Below, in pieces: positions 14,787 through 21,759 of a DNA stretch of 21,759 nucleotides. A program made the position numbers and the translations under genes. The notes below the pieces were generated by a model. It did no database searches, was not told where the DNA came from, and saw only the letters and a list, made by a program, of their open reading frames with translations. Origin of the DNA: an uncultured Lentisphaeria bacterium (GTDB lineage Bacteria > Verrucomicrobiota > Lentisphaeria > Victivallales > Victivallaceae); NCBI GenBank assembly GCA_937888615.1, contig CALABZ010000080.1, positions 1-21,759 of the forward strand, written 5' to 3'. Each line of letters opens with the position of its first letter. The first letter of the stretch is position 1.

Positions 14787-15308
14787 TTATTCAGCTTTGG
14801 CTTCTTCAGCTTCGGCTTTAACTTCTTCCTTGGGCGCTTCGGTTTCAGCCGCGGCTTTCTTGTCAGGAGCCTTGCGGGCCTTCTTCGGAGCGGCGGCCTT
14901 TTCAGTCTTTTCGACTTCTTCGACCTTTTTGGCTTTCTTCGGCTCGGCAGCATCGTTGTTGGTGAGCTGGAGCATGCACATTTCGGCGCTGTCGCCCTGG
15001 CGGAATCCTAAACGGATGATGCGGGTATAGCCGCCGGGACGGCCTTCGAAAGACGGAGCGATTTCATCAAAGAGTTTCTTGACGGCCGTTTTGTCGCGCA
15101 GATAGGAAACCGCGAGACGGCGATGATGCAGGGAACCCTTTTTGCCGAGGGTGACCATGCGGTCAGCCATACGGCGTGCTTCTTTGGCCTTGACGACTGT
15201 CGTTTTGATAGTGCCCGATTCGAAGAGGCTGCTGACCATATTGGCGAGCATGGCCTTGCGGTGGGCGCTGGTACGACCGATCTTAAAAGTATGTACGCGA
15301 TGGCGCAT
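14787..15308 (-). CDS. rplQ: 50S ribosomal protein L17 with long charged tail
   Basis: L17 binds 23S rRNA near the peptide exit region of the large subunit. The conserved core spans residues 1-118: MRHRVHTFKIGRTSAHRKAM, LFESGTIKTTVVKAKEARR, and GRPGGYTRIIRLGFRQGDSAEM. A tail of about 55 residues made mostly of Lys, Glu and Ala (for example EVEKTEKAAAPKKARK) extends it to 173 residues, against about 120-130 in most bacteria. Its start overlaps the rpoA stop by one base (TAATG), showing translational coupling. It is the last gene of the operon and is followed by a strong terminator. Confidence 0.97.
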   Translation of the reverse strand: MRHRVHTFKIGRTSAHRKAMLANMVSSLFESGTIKTTVVKAKEARRMADRMVTLGKKGSLHHRRLAVSYLRDKTAVKKLFDEIAPSFEGRPGGYTRIIRLGFRQGDSAEMCMLQLTNNDAAEPKKAKKVEEVEKTEKAAAPKKARKAPDKKAAAETEAPKEEVKAEAEEAKAE

Positions 15309-16330
15309 TATTTCCCTCCATTCGCTTCGGCTTTAAGGCGTTCGGCCTCTTTTTCCAAAGCAATGATCATATTGTCGCTGAAAGTCATACCAAGCGACAA
15401 ATTAAGGTTATCGATTTTTTCTTTGATTTCATCGAGCGACTTTTTCCCGAAGTTACGGTACTTGAGCATCCGACTTTCGGTTTTGGTGGCAAGTTCGCCG
15501 ATGATCTTGATGTTGGCATTGTTCAGGCAGTTCATGGCGCGGACCGAGAGGTCGAGCACTTCCACATCTTGCGACAATACCTTGTAGAGTTTCAGTTCTT
15601 CTTCGGTCAGGAGCGAAACAGCGTCCTTTTCCGCGGGCATGCCGCCCAGGAACGGCTGCAGGTGTTCTTTCAGAATCCGGGCAGCTTCTTCGAGGGCATC
15701 TTTCGGGGCGATACGTCCGTCGGTCCAGAGTTCCAGTTCGAGACTGTCCATTTCAGTTTCTTCACCGACACGGGCGGCGCCGACTTTGTAGTTGACGCGG
15801 GTGACGGGGCTGAACAGGCAGTCGATCGGAATGGTACCGGCGGCCCGGGGAGCGGTCTGCTTCTCGGCGGGGAGATAACCCTTGCCGGTGATGACATCGA
15901 TTTCGGCCCGGAACGGAACGTCCTTGTCCAGCGTACAAATCACCTGTTCGGGATTCAGGACTTCGGCGGTGCCATCGGTGAAGATATCGGCGGCGGTTAC
16001 GGGGCCGCTCTTGTCTTTCTTGATTTCAAACGTCTTGGTTTGTTCGCTGTAAAGCGCAATCCGAACGTGTTTGAGGTTTAGGACGATTTCCGTAACGTCT
16101 TCGACCACGTTGGGCAAACTGGCGAACTCATGGGACGCACCGTCAATCCGCACCGCACAAATAGCCGCTCCTTCCAGAGAGGACAAAAGCACCCTGCGCA
16201 ACGAATTGCCGAGGGTATGACCGAAACCGCTTTGAAACGGAGCCGCAGTGAATTTCGTATACCGATTAGTGGCGGTTTCCTCATCCATTACGATGGAGTG
16301 AGGCATCGGAAAACCTGATGCAGCAGTCAT
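15308..16330 (-). CDS. rpoA: DNA-directed RNA polymerase subunit alpha
   Basis: The alpha dimer nucleates assembly of RNA polymerase. This 340-residue protein has an N-terminal assembly domain to about residue 235 (FQSGFGHTLGNSLRRVLLSSLEGAAI near 33-58, in outline; VNYKVGAARVG near 181) and a C-terminal domain from about 250 with LDLSVRAMNCLNNANI and GKKSLDEIKEKI, which contacts UP elements and activators. GGAGG lies about 8 bases before the start at 16330. It follows rpsK directly; rpsD, which separates these two genes in E. coli, is absent. This rpsK-rpoA-rplQ order is shared with Chlamydiae. Confidence 0.98.
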   Translation of the reverse strand: MTAASGFPMPHSIVMDEETATNRYTKFTAAPFQSGFGHTLGNSLRRVLLSSLEGAAICAVRIDGASHEFASLPNVVEDVTEIVLNLKHVRIALYSEQTKTFEIKKDKSGPVTAADIFTDGTAEVLNPEQVICTLDKDVPFRAEIDVITGKGYLPAEKQTAPRAAGTIPIDCLFSPVTRVNYKVGAARVGEETEMDSLELELWTDGRIAPKDALEEAARILKEHLQPFLGGMPAEKDAVSLLTEEELKLYKVLSQDVEVLDLSVRAMNCLNNANIKIIGELATKTESRMLKYRNFGKKSLDEIKEKIDNLNLSLGMTFSDNMIIALEKEAERLKAEANGGK

Positions 16331-16394
16331 TATGATTCCTCCAAAATATATTTGCAGTTGGTTAACAAACTAAATTACCTATCCTCTTGGATCC

Positions 16395-16859
16395 TTATGA
16401 GCGGCGACGCTTCGGAGGACGGCAGCCGTTGTGCGGGACCGGAGTGGTATCCTTGATGGCGATCACTTCCATGCCGGTGGAGGCGATCCCCCGGACTGCG
16501 GATTCGCGTCCGGCGCCGGGCCCTTTGATGCGGACCTCGACTTCCTTCATGCCGAGCGCCTGAGCCTTTTTGGCGGCGTCGACTGCGATAACCTGAGCGG
16601 CGTAAGCGGTGCTCTTGCGGGAGCCCTTGAAGCCGTTCTTGCCGCCGGAGGACCAGCAGAGCGTGTTACCGTGGAAATCGGTGAAGGTAACTTTGGTATT
16701 GTTAAAAGTAGCGTTGACGAAAGCAATGCCGGCTGGAACGGAGCGACCGCCTTTGCGACGGACGACTTCTTTGACTTCCGTAGCGGCGCCGCTGTCCAGA
16801 GGAGAGACCTCCGGAGCGCTTGCTTCCGGCGGGGCCTGAGTCTTAATTTCTTCAGACAT
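16395..16859 (-). CDS. rpsK: 30S ribosomal protein S11 with N-terminal extension
   Basis: S11 sits on the platform of the small subunit and binds 16S rRNA near the mRNA exit. The conserved part begins near residue 40 (GGRSVPAGIAFVNATFNNT) and continues through SSGGKNGFKGSRKSTAYAAQ, VRIKGPGAGRESAVRGI and the C-terminal TPVPHNGCRPPKRRR. The first 35 or so residues are an acidic, Ala/Pro/Glu-rich extension (EEIKTQAPPEASAPEVSPLD), giving 154 residues against about 129 usually. The start is supported by AAGGG about 9 bases upstream. A later start that would drop the extension has no matching ATG near the core, so the extension appears real. Confidence 0.97.
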   Translation of the reverse strand: MSEEIKTQAPPEASAPEVSPLDSGAATEVKEVVRRKGGRSVPAGIAFVNATFNNTKVTFTDFHGNTLCWSSGGKNGFKGSRKSTAYAAQVIAVDAAKKAQALGMKEVEVRIKGPGAGRESAVRGIASTGMEVIAIKDTTPVPHNGCRPPKRRRS

Positions 16860-16913
16860 ATGATATTAACCCTTTTTTCTGTTCTATTCTTTCTCTTGAC
16901 ACCTGACGGCGGC

Positions 16914-17312
16914 TTAGTTGGAAGCAGCCAGACGACGCTGAGTTTTGTCACGGATGGCACCGACTGTCATCTTACGACCCTTACGCGTTCTGGCGTTGGT
17001 CTTGGTGCGCTGTCCGCGGACCGGCAATTTCTTCTTGTGACGGAGGCCCCGATAGGAACCGATGGACATCAGGCGGCGAATGTCATTGGCAAGCATCCGG
17101 CGCAGATCGCCTTCGACGACCATTTCGTGCTGGAGCAGGTTGACGATGGCACCGATCTGTTCCTGAGTCAGGCTTTCCGCCCGCAGGTCGGCCGGAATAT
17201 CCAGTTTGGTGATAATTTCTTTTGCCTTGGCCGGACCTATACCGTAAATATACTGCAAGGCAAACTCAATCCGTTTCTTTCCGGGAATTTCGACACCGAT
17301 AATACGTGGCAT
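16914..17312 (-). CDS. rpsM: 30S ribosomal protein S13
   Basis: S13 lies at the head of the small subunit and contacts the 50S subunit and the P-site tRNA. The 132-residue protein is full length: MPRIIGVEIPGKKRIEFALQ, YGIGPAKAKEI, the helix-two-turn-helix DIRRLMSIGSYRGLRHKKKL, then PVRGQRTKTNARTRKG near the basic C-terminus. AAGGAAGGA lies about 10 bases before the ATG. It follows rpmJ by 15 bases, in the standard order rpmJ-rpsM-rpsK. Confidence 0.98.
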   Translation of the reverse strand: MPRIIGVEIPGKKRIEFALQYIYGIGPAKAKEIITKLDIPADLRAESLTQEQIGAIVNLLQHEMVVEGDLRRMLANDIRRLMSIGSYRGLRHKKKLPVRGQRTKTNARTRKGRKMTVGAIRDKTQRRLAASN

Positions 17313-17327
17313 ATGGCAATTCCTTCC

Positions 17328-17444
17328 TTAACCTTGTCTCTGTTTATGGCGGGCATTGCGCGAGCAGACAATCCGCACGACGCCGTTCCGTTTGATAACC
17401 TGGCAGTATTCGCATCTGCGTTTAACCGATGCTCTCACTTTCAT
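17328..17444 (-). CDS. rpmJ: 50S ribosomal protein L36
   Basis: A complete 38-residue protein reads MKVRASVKRRCEYCQVIK and ends RNARHKQRQG, which is the L36 signature. The zinc-binding set C11, C14, C27 and H33 is present, so this is the zinc-containing (C+) form. AGGAG lies about 10 bases before the ATG at 17444, and the TAA is at 17328-17330. It is the first gene of the leftward operon with rpsM, rpsK, rpoA and rplQ. In many bacteria secY, adk or infA would precede it, but here the operon begins with L36. Confidence 0.97.
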   Translation of the reverse strand: MKVRASVKRRCEYCQVIKRNGVVRIVCSRNARHKQRQG

Positions 17445-17589
17445 ATTCGTAATCTCCTGGTTTTCATTAACCTTTTTCCGCGCAGCTCTTTACGTGATTT
17501 TCTTCTATGGCCGCACATAAATAACACTTCCGGCTCCCGACCACGTAGCGGTGTGGAATGTAGATACAAGTCGAGATACAGGAACTATT
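17445..17589 (-). promoter_or_regulatory. leader of the alpha operon, about 140 bases, no gene
   Basis: The stretch between the proposed promoter and rpmJ contains no credible coding sequence. Such leaders often hold a ribosomal-protein autoregulatory site. Short complementary stretches exist (for example CCAC/GTGG around plus 17541-17556), but no known leader family can be assigned by eye. Confidence 0.35.
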
Positions 17590-17617
17590 AATATAGTCGT
17601 AAAGTGCAAAGAATCAA
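17590..17617 (-). promoter_or_regulatory. candidate promoter of the alpha operon
   Basis: On the minus strand TTGATT (plus 17612-17617) and TATATT (plus 17590-17595) are 16 bases apart. The start of transcription would lie about 140 bases before rpmJ. Confidence 0.5.
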
Positions 17618-17666
17618 GCGGGAAAATTTTTTTTTCAATTTTTTATCGATTCGGAGCGCCAGGGGA

Positions 17667-17695
17667 TTGATTTTTGTTATGCTTTGATGTATAAT
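17667..17695 (+). promoter_or_regulatory. strong promoter of the GntR/LacI-type regulator gene
   Basis: TTGATT (17667-17672), a 17-base spacer and a consensus TATAAT (17690-17695) lie 28 bases before the ATG. It is the best-matching promoter in the window and sits inside the repeated operator-like sequence. Confidence 0.75.
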
Positions 17696-17716
17696 TATAA
17701 CAAAACATAACAAAAA
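17671..17716. promoter_or_regulatory. probable autoregulatory operator (inverted and direct repeats)
   Basis: TTTTTGTTATG (17671-17681) is the exact reverse complement of CATAACAAAAA (17706-17716). A third, partial copy, TATAACAAAA (17696-17705), stands directly beside the right arm in direct orientation. The copies lie in the -35/-10 spacer, just after the -10 box and at the transcription start. This is the layout expected for a repressor that controls its own gene. Confidence 0.6.
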
Positions 17717-17723
17717 GCGAAGA

Positions 17724-18827
17724 ATGCCTGAATTAGTCATATCACGTACCAAGAGTCAACAGGTCAGCAACTATCTGGAGGAAAAAATCCGTTCCGGCCA
17801 GTTGAAACACGGCGAACGCCTCCAGACTGTCCGCGAACTGGCCGCGCTGTTCAATGTCAGCACCATCGTCGTCAATTCCGCCTATGACGAGCTGGAAAAG
17901 AAGAATCTGGTGGAGCGCTGCGGCCGCCGCGGTGTATTCGTGAACGACCCGGGGAAAAAGACGAAATGCTTCCTGGTGATCAATTACAGTGCGTTCGGGT
18001 CGATTGAATACTCAGCTACCTATATCCTGCCCGCGTTCAAGGCCAGATGCATTTCGCTGGGGATTCAGACGGAAGAGGTGTATGGGGATTTCCTGCGCAA
18101 CGGCAATGTCCGGGAGTTGATCCGCCAGTTTCGCGAGCAGTCTTATGACGGCGCACTTCTGATCGGTAGCGGTTATGTCGGAAATGAACAGGAAGTCATC
18201 ATCCTGCAGGAACTTGGCATTCCGGTCCTGATTCCCCATGCCCCCAGGAAAGAAGCGGAAAATCTTGGGTTCAGCGGTTTTTATACGAATGACCGGCAGG
18301 CGTGGTTTGACGCCATGAAATTATTGGTCGAGCGCGGTTACCGGAAAATCGGTGCGCTTGGTACCTGTCGCCCTGATTTCAACAGATGCATTTTGCGCTG
18401 TGGCGACGGACAGACCCATTTGCAGATGTTGCACTCGTTAGGGGTTGACGGCAGTGATGAGGCGATTTGTTACCTGACCTATGGCGACCCGAAACAGTTT
18501 CAGGAGAAATTGGGACAGTGGCTCGGAGATGGCGGGAAATTTGATGCAATCATGTGTTTTTCGGATTTTTACGCGCTCCGGCTATATGAATATTGCAAAA
18601 ATCATGGTATCCGGATCCCGAAGGACCTGGCGGTGACCGGATTCTGTGGTTATCCTGGCGGCAATCTGCTGCAGCCGGGTTTGTCTACGATCGACCTTAA
18701 CTATAAGTCAATCGGAGAGCAGGCCGCGGACTTTCTGCTGAATGCCGGCAAGCACAACATGGTTCAGTACAAAGAAACATTGCATAAACTCATTGAACGC
18801 GGAAGCACCCCGTCAAAAACAACATAA
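17724..18827 (+). CDS. transcriptional regulator, GntR-type DNA-binding head with LacI-type ligand domain
   Basis: This 367-residue protein resembles the AraR class of regulators. Residues 1-75 are a GntR winged helix-turn-helix (QVSNYLEEKIRSGQLKHGER, TVRELAALFNVSTIVVNSAYDELEKK, then the wing RCGRRGVFV, in outline). Residues about 85-360 are a periplasmic-binding-protein-like domain (FKARCISLGIQTEEV, GALLIGSGYVG, RGYRKIGALGTCRPDF, FDAIMCFSDFYALRLYEY, DLAVTGFCGYPGG, then LSTIDLNYKSIGEQAADFLL) that should bind a small molecule, most likely a sugar. It starts 8 bases after the operator-like repeats. The next gene follows 13 bases after its stop, so regulator and target genes are probably cotranscribed. 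Confidence 0.92.
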   Translation: MPELVISRTKSQQVSNYLEEKIRSGQLKHGERLQTVRELAALFNVSTIVVNSAYDELEKKNLVERCGRRGVFVNDPGKKTKCFLVINYSAFGSIEYSATYILPAFKARCISLGIQTEEVYGDFLRNGNVRELIRQFREQSYDGALLIGSGYVGNEQEVIILQELGIPVLIPHAPRKEAENLGFSGFYTNDRQAWFDAMKLLVERGYRKIGALGTCRPDFNRCILRCGDGQTHLQMLHSLGVDGSDEAICYLTYGDPKQFQEKLGQWLGDGGKFDAIMCFSDFYALRLYEYCKNHGIRIPKDLAVTGFCGYPGGNLLQPGLSTIDLNYKSIGEQAADFLLNAGKHNMVQYKETLHKLIERGSTPSKTT

Positions 18828-18840
18828 ATAGAGGTAAAAA

Positions 18841-19563
18841 ATGAGGCGTAATTTCACACTTATCGAGCTTCTGGTAGTAATAGCTATCATATCGATTCTG
18901 GCGGCGATGCTGTTGCCGGCGCTGAACAGCGCCAGGGAAAAAGCCAAGGCGTCGGGATGCCTCAGTAACCTGAAACAGGTTGGTACCTATGCTTCTTTGT
19001 ACGGCATGGACAATGATGATTACATGATACCGTATTCCATGTACAGGCTGTCAGCCGATTATAATGTAGGGTTCGGCACTGGCGTCAGTCAGACGGCTTA
19101 TCAGAAAGCGCTGAGTTATTTCAAATATGCTCCACCGATTGTGGCGAATATGGGAAATGATTCACCTTTTTTATGTCCGGGATTTCCATTTCGCAATGAT
19201 GCTTATTATAAATTGTACAATAATATTGTATATGGAGTCAGCGCCGCGGTTTATACCAAAAACTATTCGACCATGGTGGCCGGGTCCTATGAATTTGCGC
19301 GCTACCAGAGTTTCCGGAATCCGTCGACAAAGGTATATATGGCCGATACGATGAGAGATGGGGGCCATATGACTTCATATATGGGTATGGGTAATGACAC
19401 CGTCAGCGGAGCTGCCTATCCCATTCATGGTCTGTACTGTAATGTCTTATGGGTGGACGGACACGTAGCTCCGGTGACCGGCGGGACCAAAACCGGTGCT
19501 TCGCTTTATGCGACAGGTGCGCCGTTGCAAGCTTATAAAGCTGCCTGGGTAAGAAATCTTTAA
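18841..19563 (+). CDS. pseudopilin-like protein of the H-X9-DG family
   Basis: This 240-residue protein starts with a prepilin-type leader and helix, RRNFTLIELLVVIAIISILA, with glutamate at mature position 5. The residue before the cleavage site is Asn, not the usual Gly. The region SAREKAKASGCLSNLKQVG follows the helix. Near the C-terminus HGLYCNVLWVDGH is a perfect H-X9-DG motif, the hallmark of the prepilin-processing-associated family that is greatly expanded in Planctomycetes and Lentisphaerae. These proteins are thought to be membrane-anchored and linked to a type II secretion-like machine; individual functions are not known. GAGGT lies 8 bases before the ATG. It lies between the regulator and the exported carbohydrate-binding protein, with short gaps. 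Confidence 0.93.
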   Translation: MRRNFTLIELLVVIAIISILAAMLLPALNSAREKAKASGCLSNLKQVGTYASLYGMDNDDYMIPYSMYRLSADYNVGFGTGVSQTAYQKALSYFKYAPPIVANMGNDSPFLCPGFPFRNDAYYKLYNNIVYGVSAAVYTKNYSTMVAGSYEFARYQSFRNPSTKVYMADTMRDGGHMTSYMGMGNDTVSGAAYPIHGLYCNVLWVDGHVAPVTGGTKTGASLYATGAPLQAYKAAWVRNL

Positions 19564-19581
19564 CATAATGAAAGGAATAAG

Positions 19582-21724
19582 ATGAAATTTTCAACAATCA
19601 TTCTGATTTGCGCAACTTTTGTTTTCGCGTCCGCGGCCGAGCCATCTTTTTACTGGGACTTTGAAAAAAGCAATCCGGGAGGACTGGGCAGTATAAAGAA
19701 AAAGATCAACCGTTGGAATTTGATTGAAAAAGAGGGGTTCGAAGGCTCAACCGGTTTGAATTGCGGGCCGGACAATCGTAATTTTATTGCTTATTTTTCC
19801 GGAATTGCCTGGCCTGAAATCACGGTTGAATTGAAATTCAAACCGACGGCTGCCCTTAAAGAATCCAAAGGCGGCACTCTCCTTTCTTATGCCGTCAACA
19901 GTTATTACCGGCGGCAATTTACGCTCAGGCTGGAGCCGGATGGCAAGATTACGGCCTGGTTTGAAATCCGGGACGACAAAGATCCGAAAAAAGTATTGAA
20001 AACGGTAAAAGTCAGTGGCGAAAGCAATAAATTTACGGTGGGCCAATGGTATACCGTCCGGGTGGCCGCCGCCTCGGGGAAAGAATTGCAGATCTGGCTG
20101 GACGGCAAAATATATGCCGTTGCCGGTAATTCGCTGGGATTCAATGATCTTGAGGGGTACACTCCTAAAGAATATCCATTTCTCGGCATTGGTTACAATG
20201 TGTATGGTGCAGCGGCGATGAGTGCGCCGTTTTATGGCGTAATAGACGATCTGAAAATCTGGAAAGGGGTGGAGGAACCGTTGGGCGAGTTGATTTCTCA
20301 TGGCGCCGTCAGCCGCAAAGATCCGAATCTGCTGGTGACCGGCAGGGATCGCCTTGAGTGGAGTGAGCCGTTTACGGTCTATGATCGCGAGACTTCAACT
20401 TTGGGAGCATTCGAAAAAGCGGACCGGAAATTTCAGGAAAACGCTGCCCGTACTGCTGTTCAAATAGATGCGGATAACTTGTATGTAACGTTTCGTTGTC
20501 CAGTTCCTGCGGACGCTCGGGTTGAAGTGAGTGAAGACGTACCGTGGAAGGGGGATTGCGTGGAGTTTTTTTGCCGGACGTCTCCAGGCGGGTATTATCA
20601 GTATGTGGTAAATGCTGGCGGCGCGATGGCGGCATACCGTTATGCCGCAGAAGGGGTTCGCGATACTAAATGGCGGAGCGGTGCTATTGCCGGAGTCAAG
20701 ACGACAGCTCAGGAATATGTGGTCGAAATAAAAATCCCCCGTCACGAAATAGAGCTTGCCGGACAGCCCGTGCCGCTGTTTATCAAGGGCAATTTTACCA
20801 GGAGCGGAGCCACGGCCGGCGGCTTATCGTCCTGGTCGGCAGTAGGACGGAATTTTCATAATACCGGCGGATTCGGCAAATTGCTCATCAGCAGCCGGGG
20901 AGAGTATTTCATGCAAAAACTGCGTCATTTGAACGCGGACCTTGCCCAATTTTCCAGCTCGGAGTTGAAGTCGAAAGCGGAGGCGAAAATCGCCGAAGCC
21001 GATAAAATAATCGCCTCACAGGGAAATGATCCGTATTCTTGGGATCAACTAAGTAATTCAATCTATAATCTGGAGCAGCTTTTTCTGCAATTGTCTTTGC
21101 GCGGTAAACCGTATTTGATCACCGAGGCGCCGGGGTGGGAAAATGTGTATTCCCTGACGAAAAATATTAAGCCGTTACGTGAAATTTCGGTTACGATGGG
21201 AAGAAACAGCAGGGTGCTTTATGGGTTTTCATTCAGCAACCTGACTGAGCGGCCATTCATGGGACAGTTGAAATTTCTGGCTGCCCTGGACAACCTTTCC
21301 CGTTTCAATGCGCAGCCGGACAACGTTCTTTACCGGCATTTGAAGTTGTATGAGGGAATTCCTGTTCCGGAACAAAACAACCAGTTCAATCATGATCCCT
21401 TGTGCGAGTTGCCCCTGAACTCATTACTGAGAGTTCCCGCAAAAACAACTTCATCGCTATGGCTTATGGTCGACAGCAACGGGCTTGCCGCCGGCAAATA
21501 CAACGGATACTTGTACCTGAAATCATCATCGCCTGATTTCCCGGATGAAAAAATTGAATTGGAAATGAACGTTCTCGATATTGATTTGAAGCAGATAAAA
21601 GTTGACAGTTTCAACTACAACTATTTGCCTGTGGAAATGTTCCATCTGTTGTCCGAATATGAATTGAATTGTTTGTATGCTGGAACTCCGGGCTCGCGGA
21701 ACCTTGACATTTATCCGGAAGTCG
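19582..21724 (+). CDS. secreted LamG/CBM9-like carbohydrate-active protein, C-terminus missing
   Basis: The 714 genomic codons visible here encode an exported multidomain protein cut off by the contig end. Residues 1-18 form a signal peptide (ASAAEPS cleavage region). Residues about 20-232 form a concanavalin/LamG-like beta sandwich (YWDFEKS, LKFKPTAAL, WYTVRVAAASGKELQIWLDG, YGVIDDLKIWKG). Residues about 240-435 resemble a CBM9/DOMON-type domain (VTFRCPVPADARV, WKGDCVEFFCRTSPGG, YVVEIKIPRHEI). A helical linker (about 445-510) leads to another beta domain (LWLMVDSNGLAAGKYNGYLYL) of the kind that precedes a catalytic barrel in DUF4091-like proteins. The catalytic part would lie beyond the end. 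AAAGGA lies 9 bases before the ATG. The final residues of the open frame (IGRAHV) come from sequencing adapter, not genome. Confidence 0.88.
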
Positions 21725-21759
21725 AGATCGGAAGAGCACACGTCTGAACTCCAGTCACC
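21725..21759 (+). other. Illumina TruSeq adapter at the contig end (artefact)
   Basis: The bases beginning AGATCGGAAGAGCACACG and ending CCAGTCAC (21725-21758, 34 bases) match the standard TruSeq read-1 adapter exactly. The last base, C, would be the first base of an index or a stray base. This sequence is not genomic. It adds six false residues and a false TGA stop to the last gene. Confidence 0.97.

Noticed and set aside
16431..17591. A 386-codon open frame on the plus strand
   Set aside because: It runs opposite rpsK, rpsM and rpmJ, which are certain.
1..21759. CRISPR arrays, insertion sequences, tRNA or rRNA genes
   Set aside because: No regularly spaced repeats, transposase, terminal inverted repeats, or tRNA/rRNA sequence was recognised on either strand.

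Overview
The window is about 21.8 kb of bacterial chromosome, most likely from the PVC superphylum and probably Lentisphaerae (a Victivallis-like gut or sediment bacterium). This is inferred from gene content. The alpha-operon order is rpmJ-rpsM-rpsK-rpoA-rplQ without rpsD, as in Chlamydiae. There is a transmembrane Hanks-type kinase with an N-terminal zinc ribbon. A GntR/LacI-type regulator sits next to a pseudopilin-like 'H-X9-DG' protein and a LamG/CBM9-like secreted protein, an arrangement typical of Lentisphaerae. LptE- and BamD-like genes indicate a Gram-negative envelope. The right end is a contig end made of Illumina adapter sequence.

Layout. 1-970 (minus): the thiamine thiazole genes thiG and the start of thiH. 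1100-2170 (plus): pheA, divergent from thiG. 2213-2302: a fluoride riboswitch with an overlapping intrinsic terminator. It is followed by a second, unidentified folded element (2303-2395), a cation:proton antiporter (2417-3586) and a small exported protein. 4094-9762 (plus): a tightly spaced group of kinase, metallophosphoesterase, Ktr/Trk potassium channel subunit (broken by a frameshift), its KtrA/TrkA regulatory subunit, and the tRNA methyltransferase TrmL. 9890-12087 (plus): an envelope operon of a BamD-like TPR protein, LptE and a lipoprotein amidase. 12091-13584 (minus) and 13819-14715 (plus): two divergent membrane proteins of unknown function. 14787-17444 (minus): the ribosomal/RNA polymerase alpha operon, ending in a strong terminator. 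17724 to the end (plus): regulator, pseudopilin-like protein and a large secreted carbohydrate-binding protein cut off by the contig end.

The clearest functional logic is in three places. The fluoride riboswitch lets transcription into the antiporter gene proceed when fluoride is bound, so that antiporter is probably part of fluoride resistance. The BamD/LptE/amidase genes all serve outer-membrane and wall maintenance. The regulator at 17724 sits behind a near-ideal promoter wrapped in repeats of its probable own operator, and probably controls the exported carbohydrate-related genes after it.

Two data-quality points matter. The last 35 bases (21725-21759) are TruSeq adapter plus one further base, not genome. 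The potassium channel gene carries a one-base deletion near 7950-7990 that may be an assembly error.
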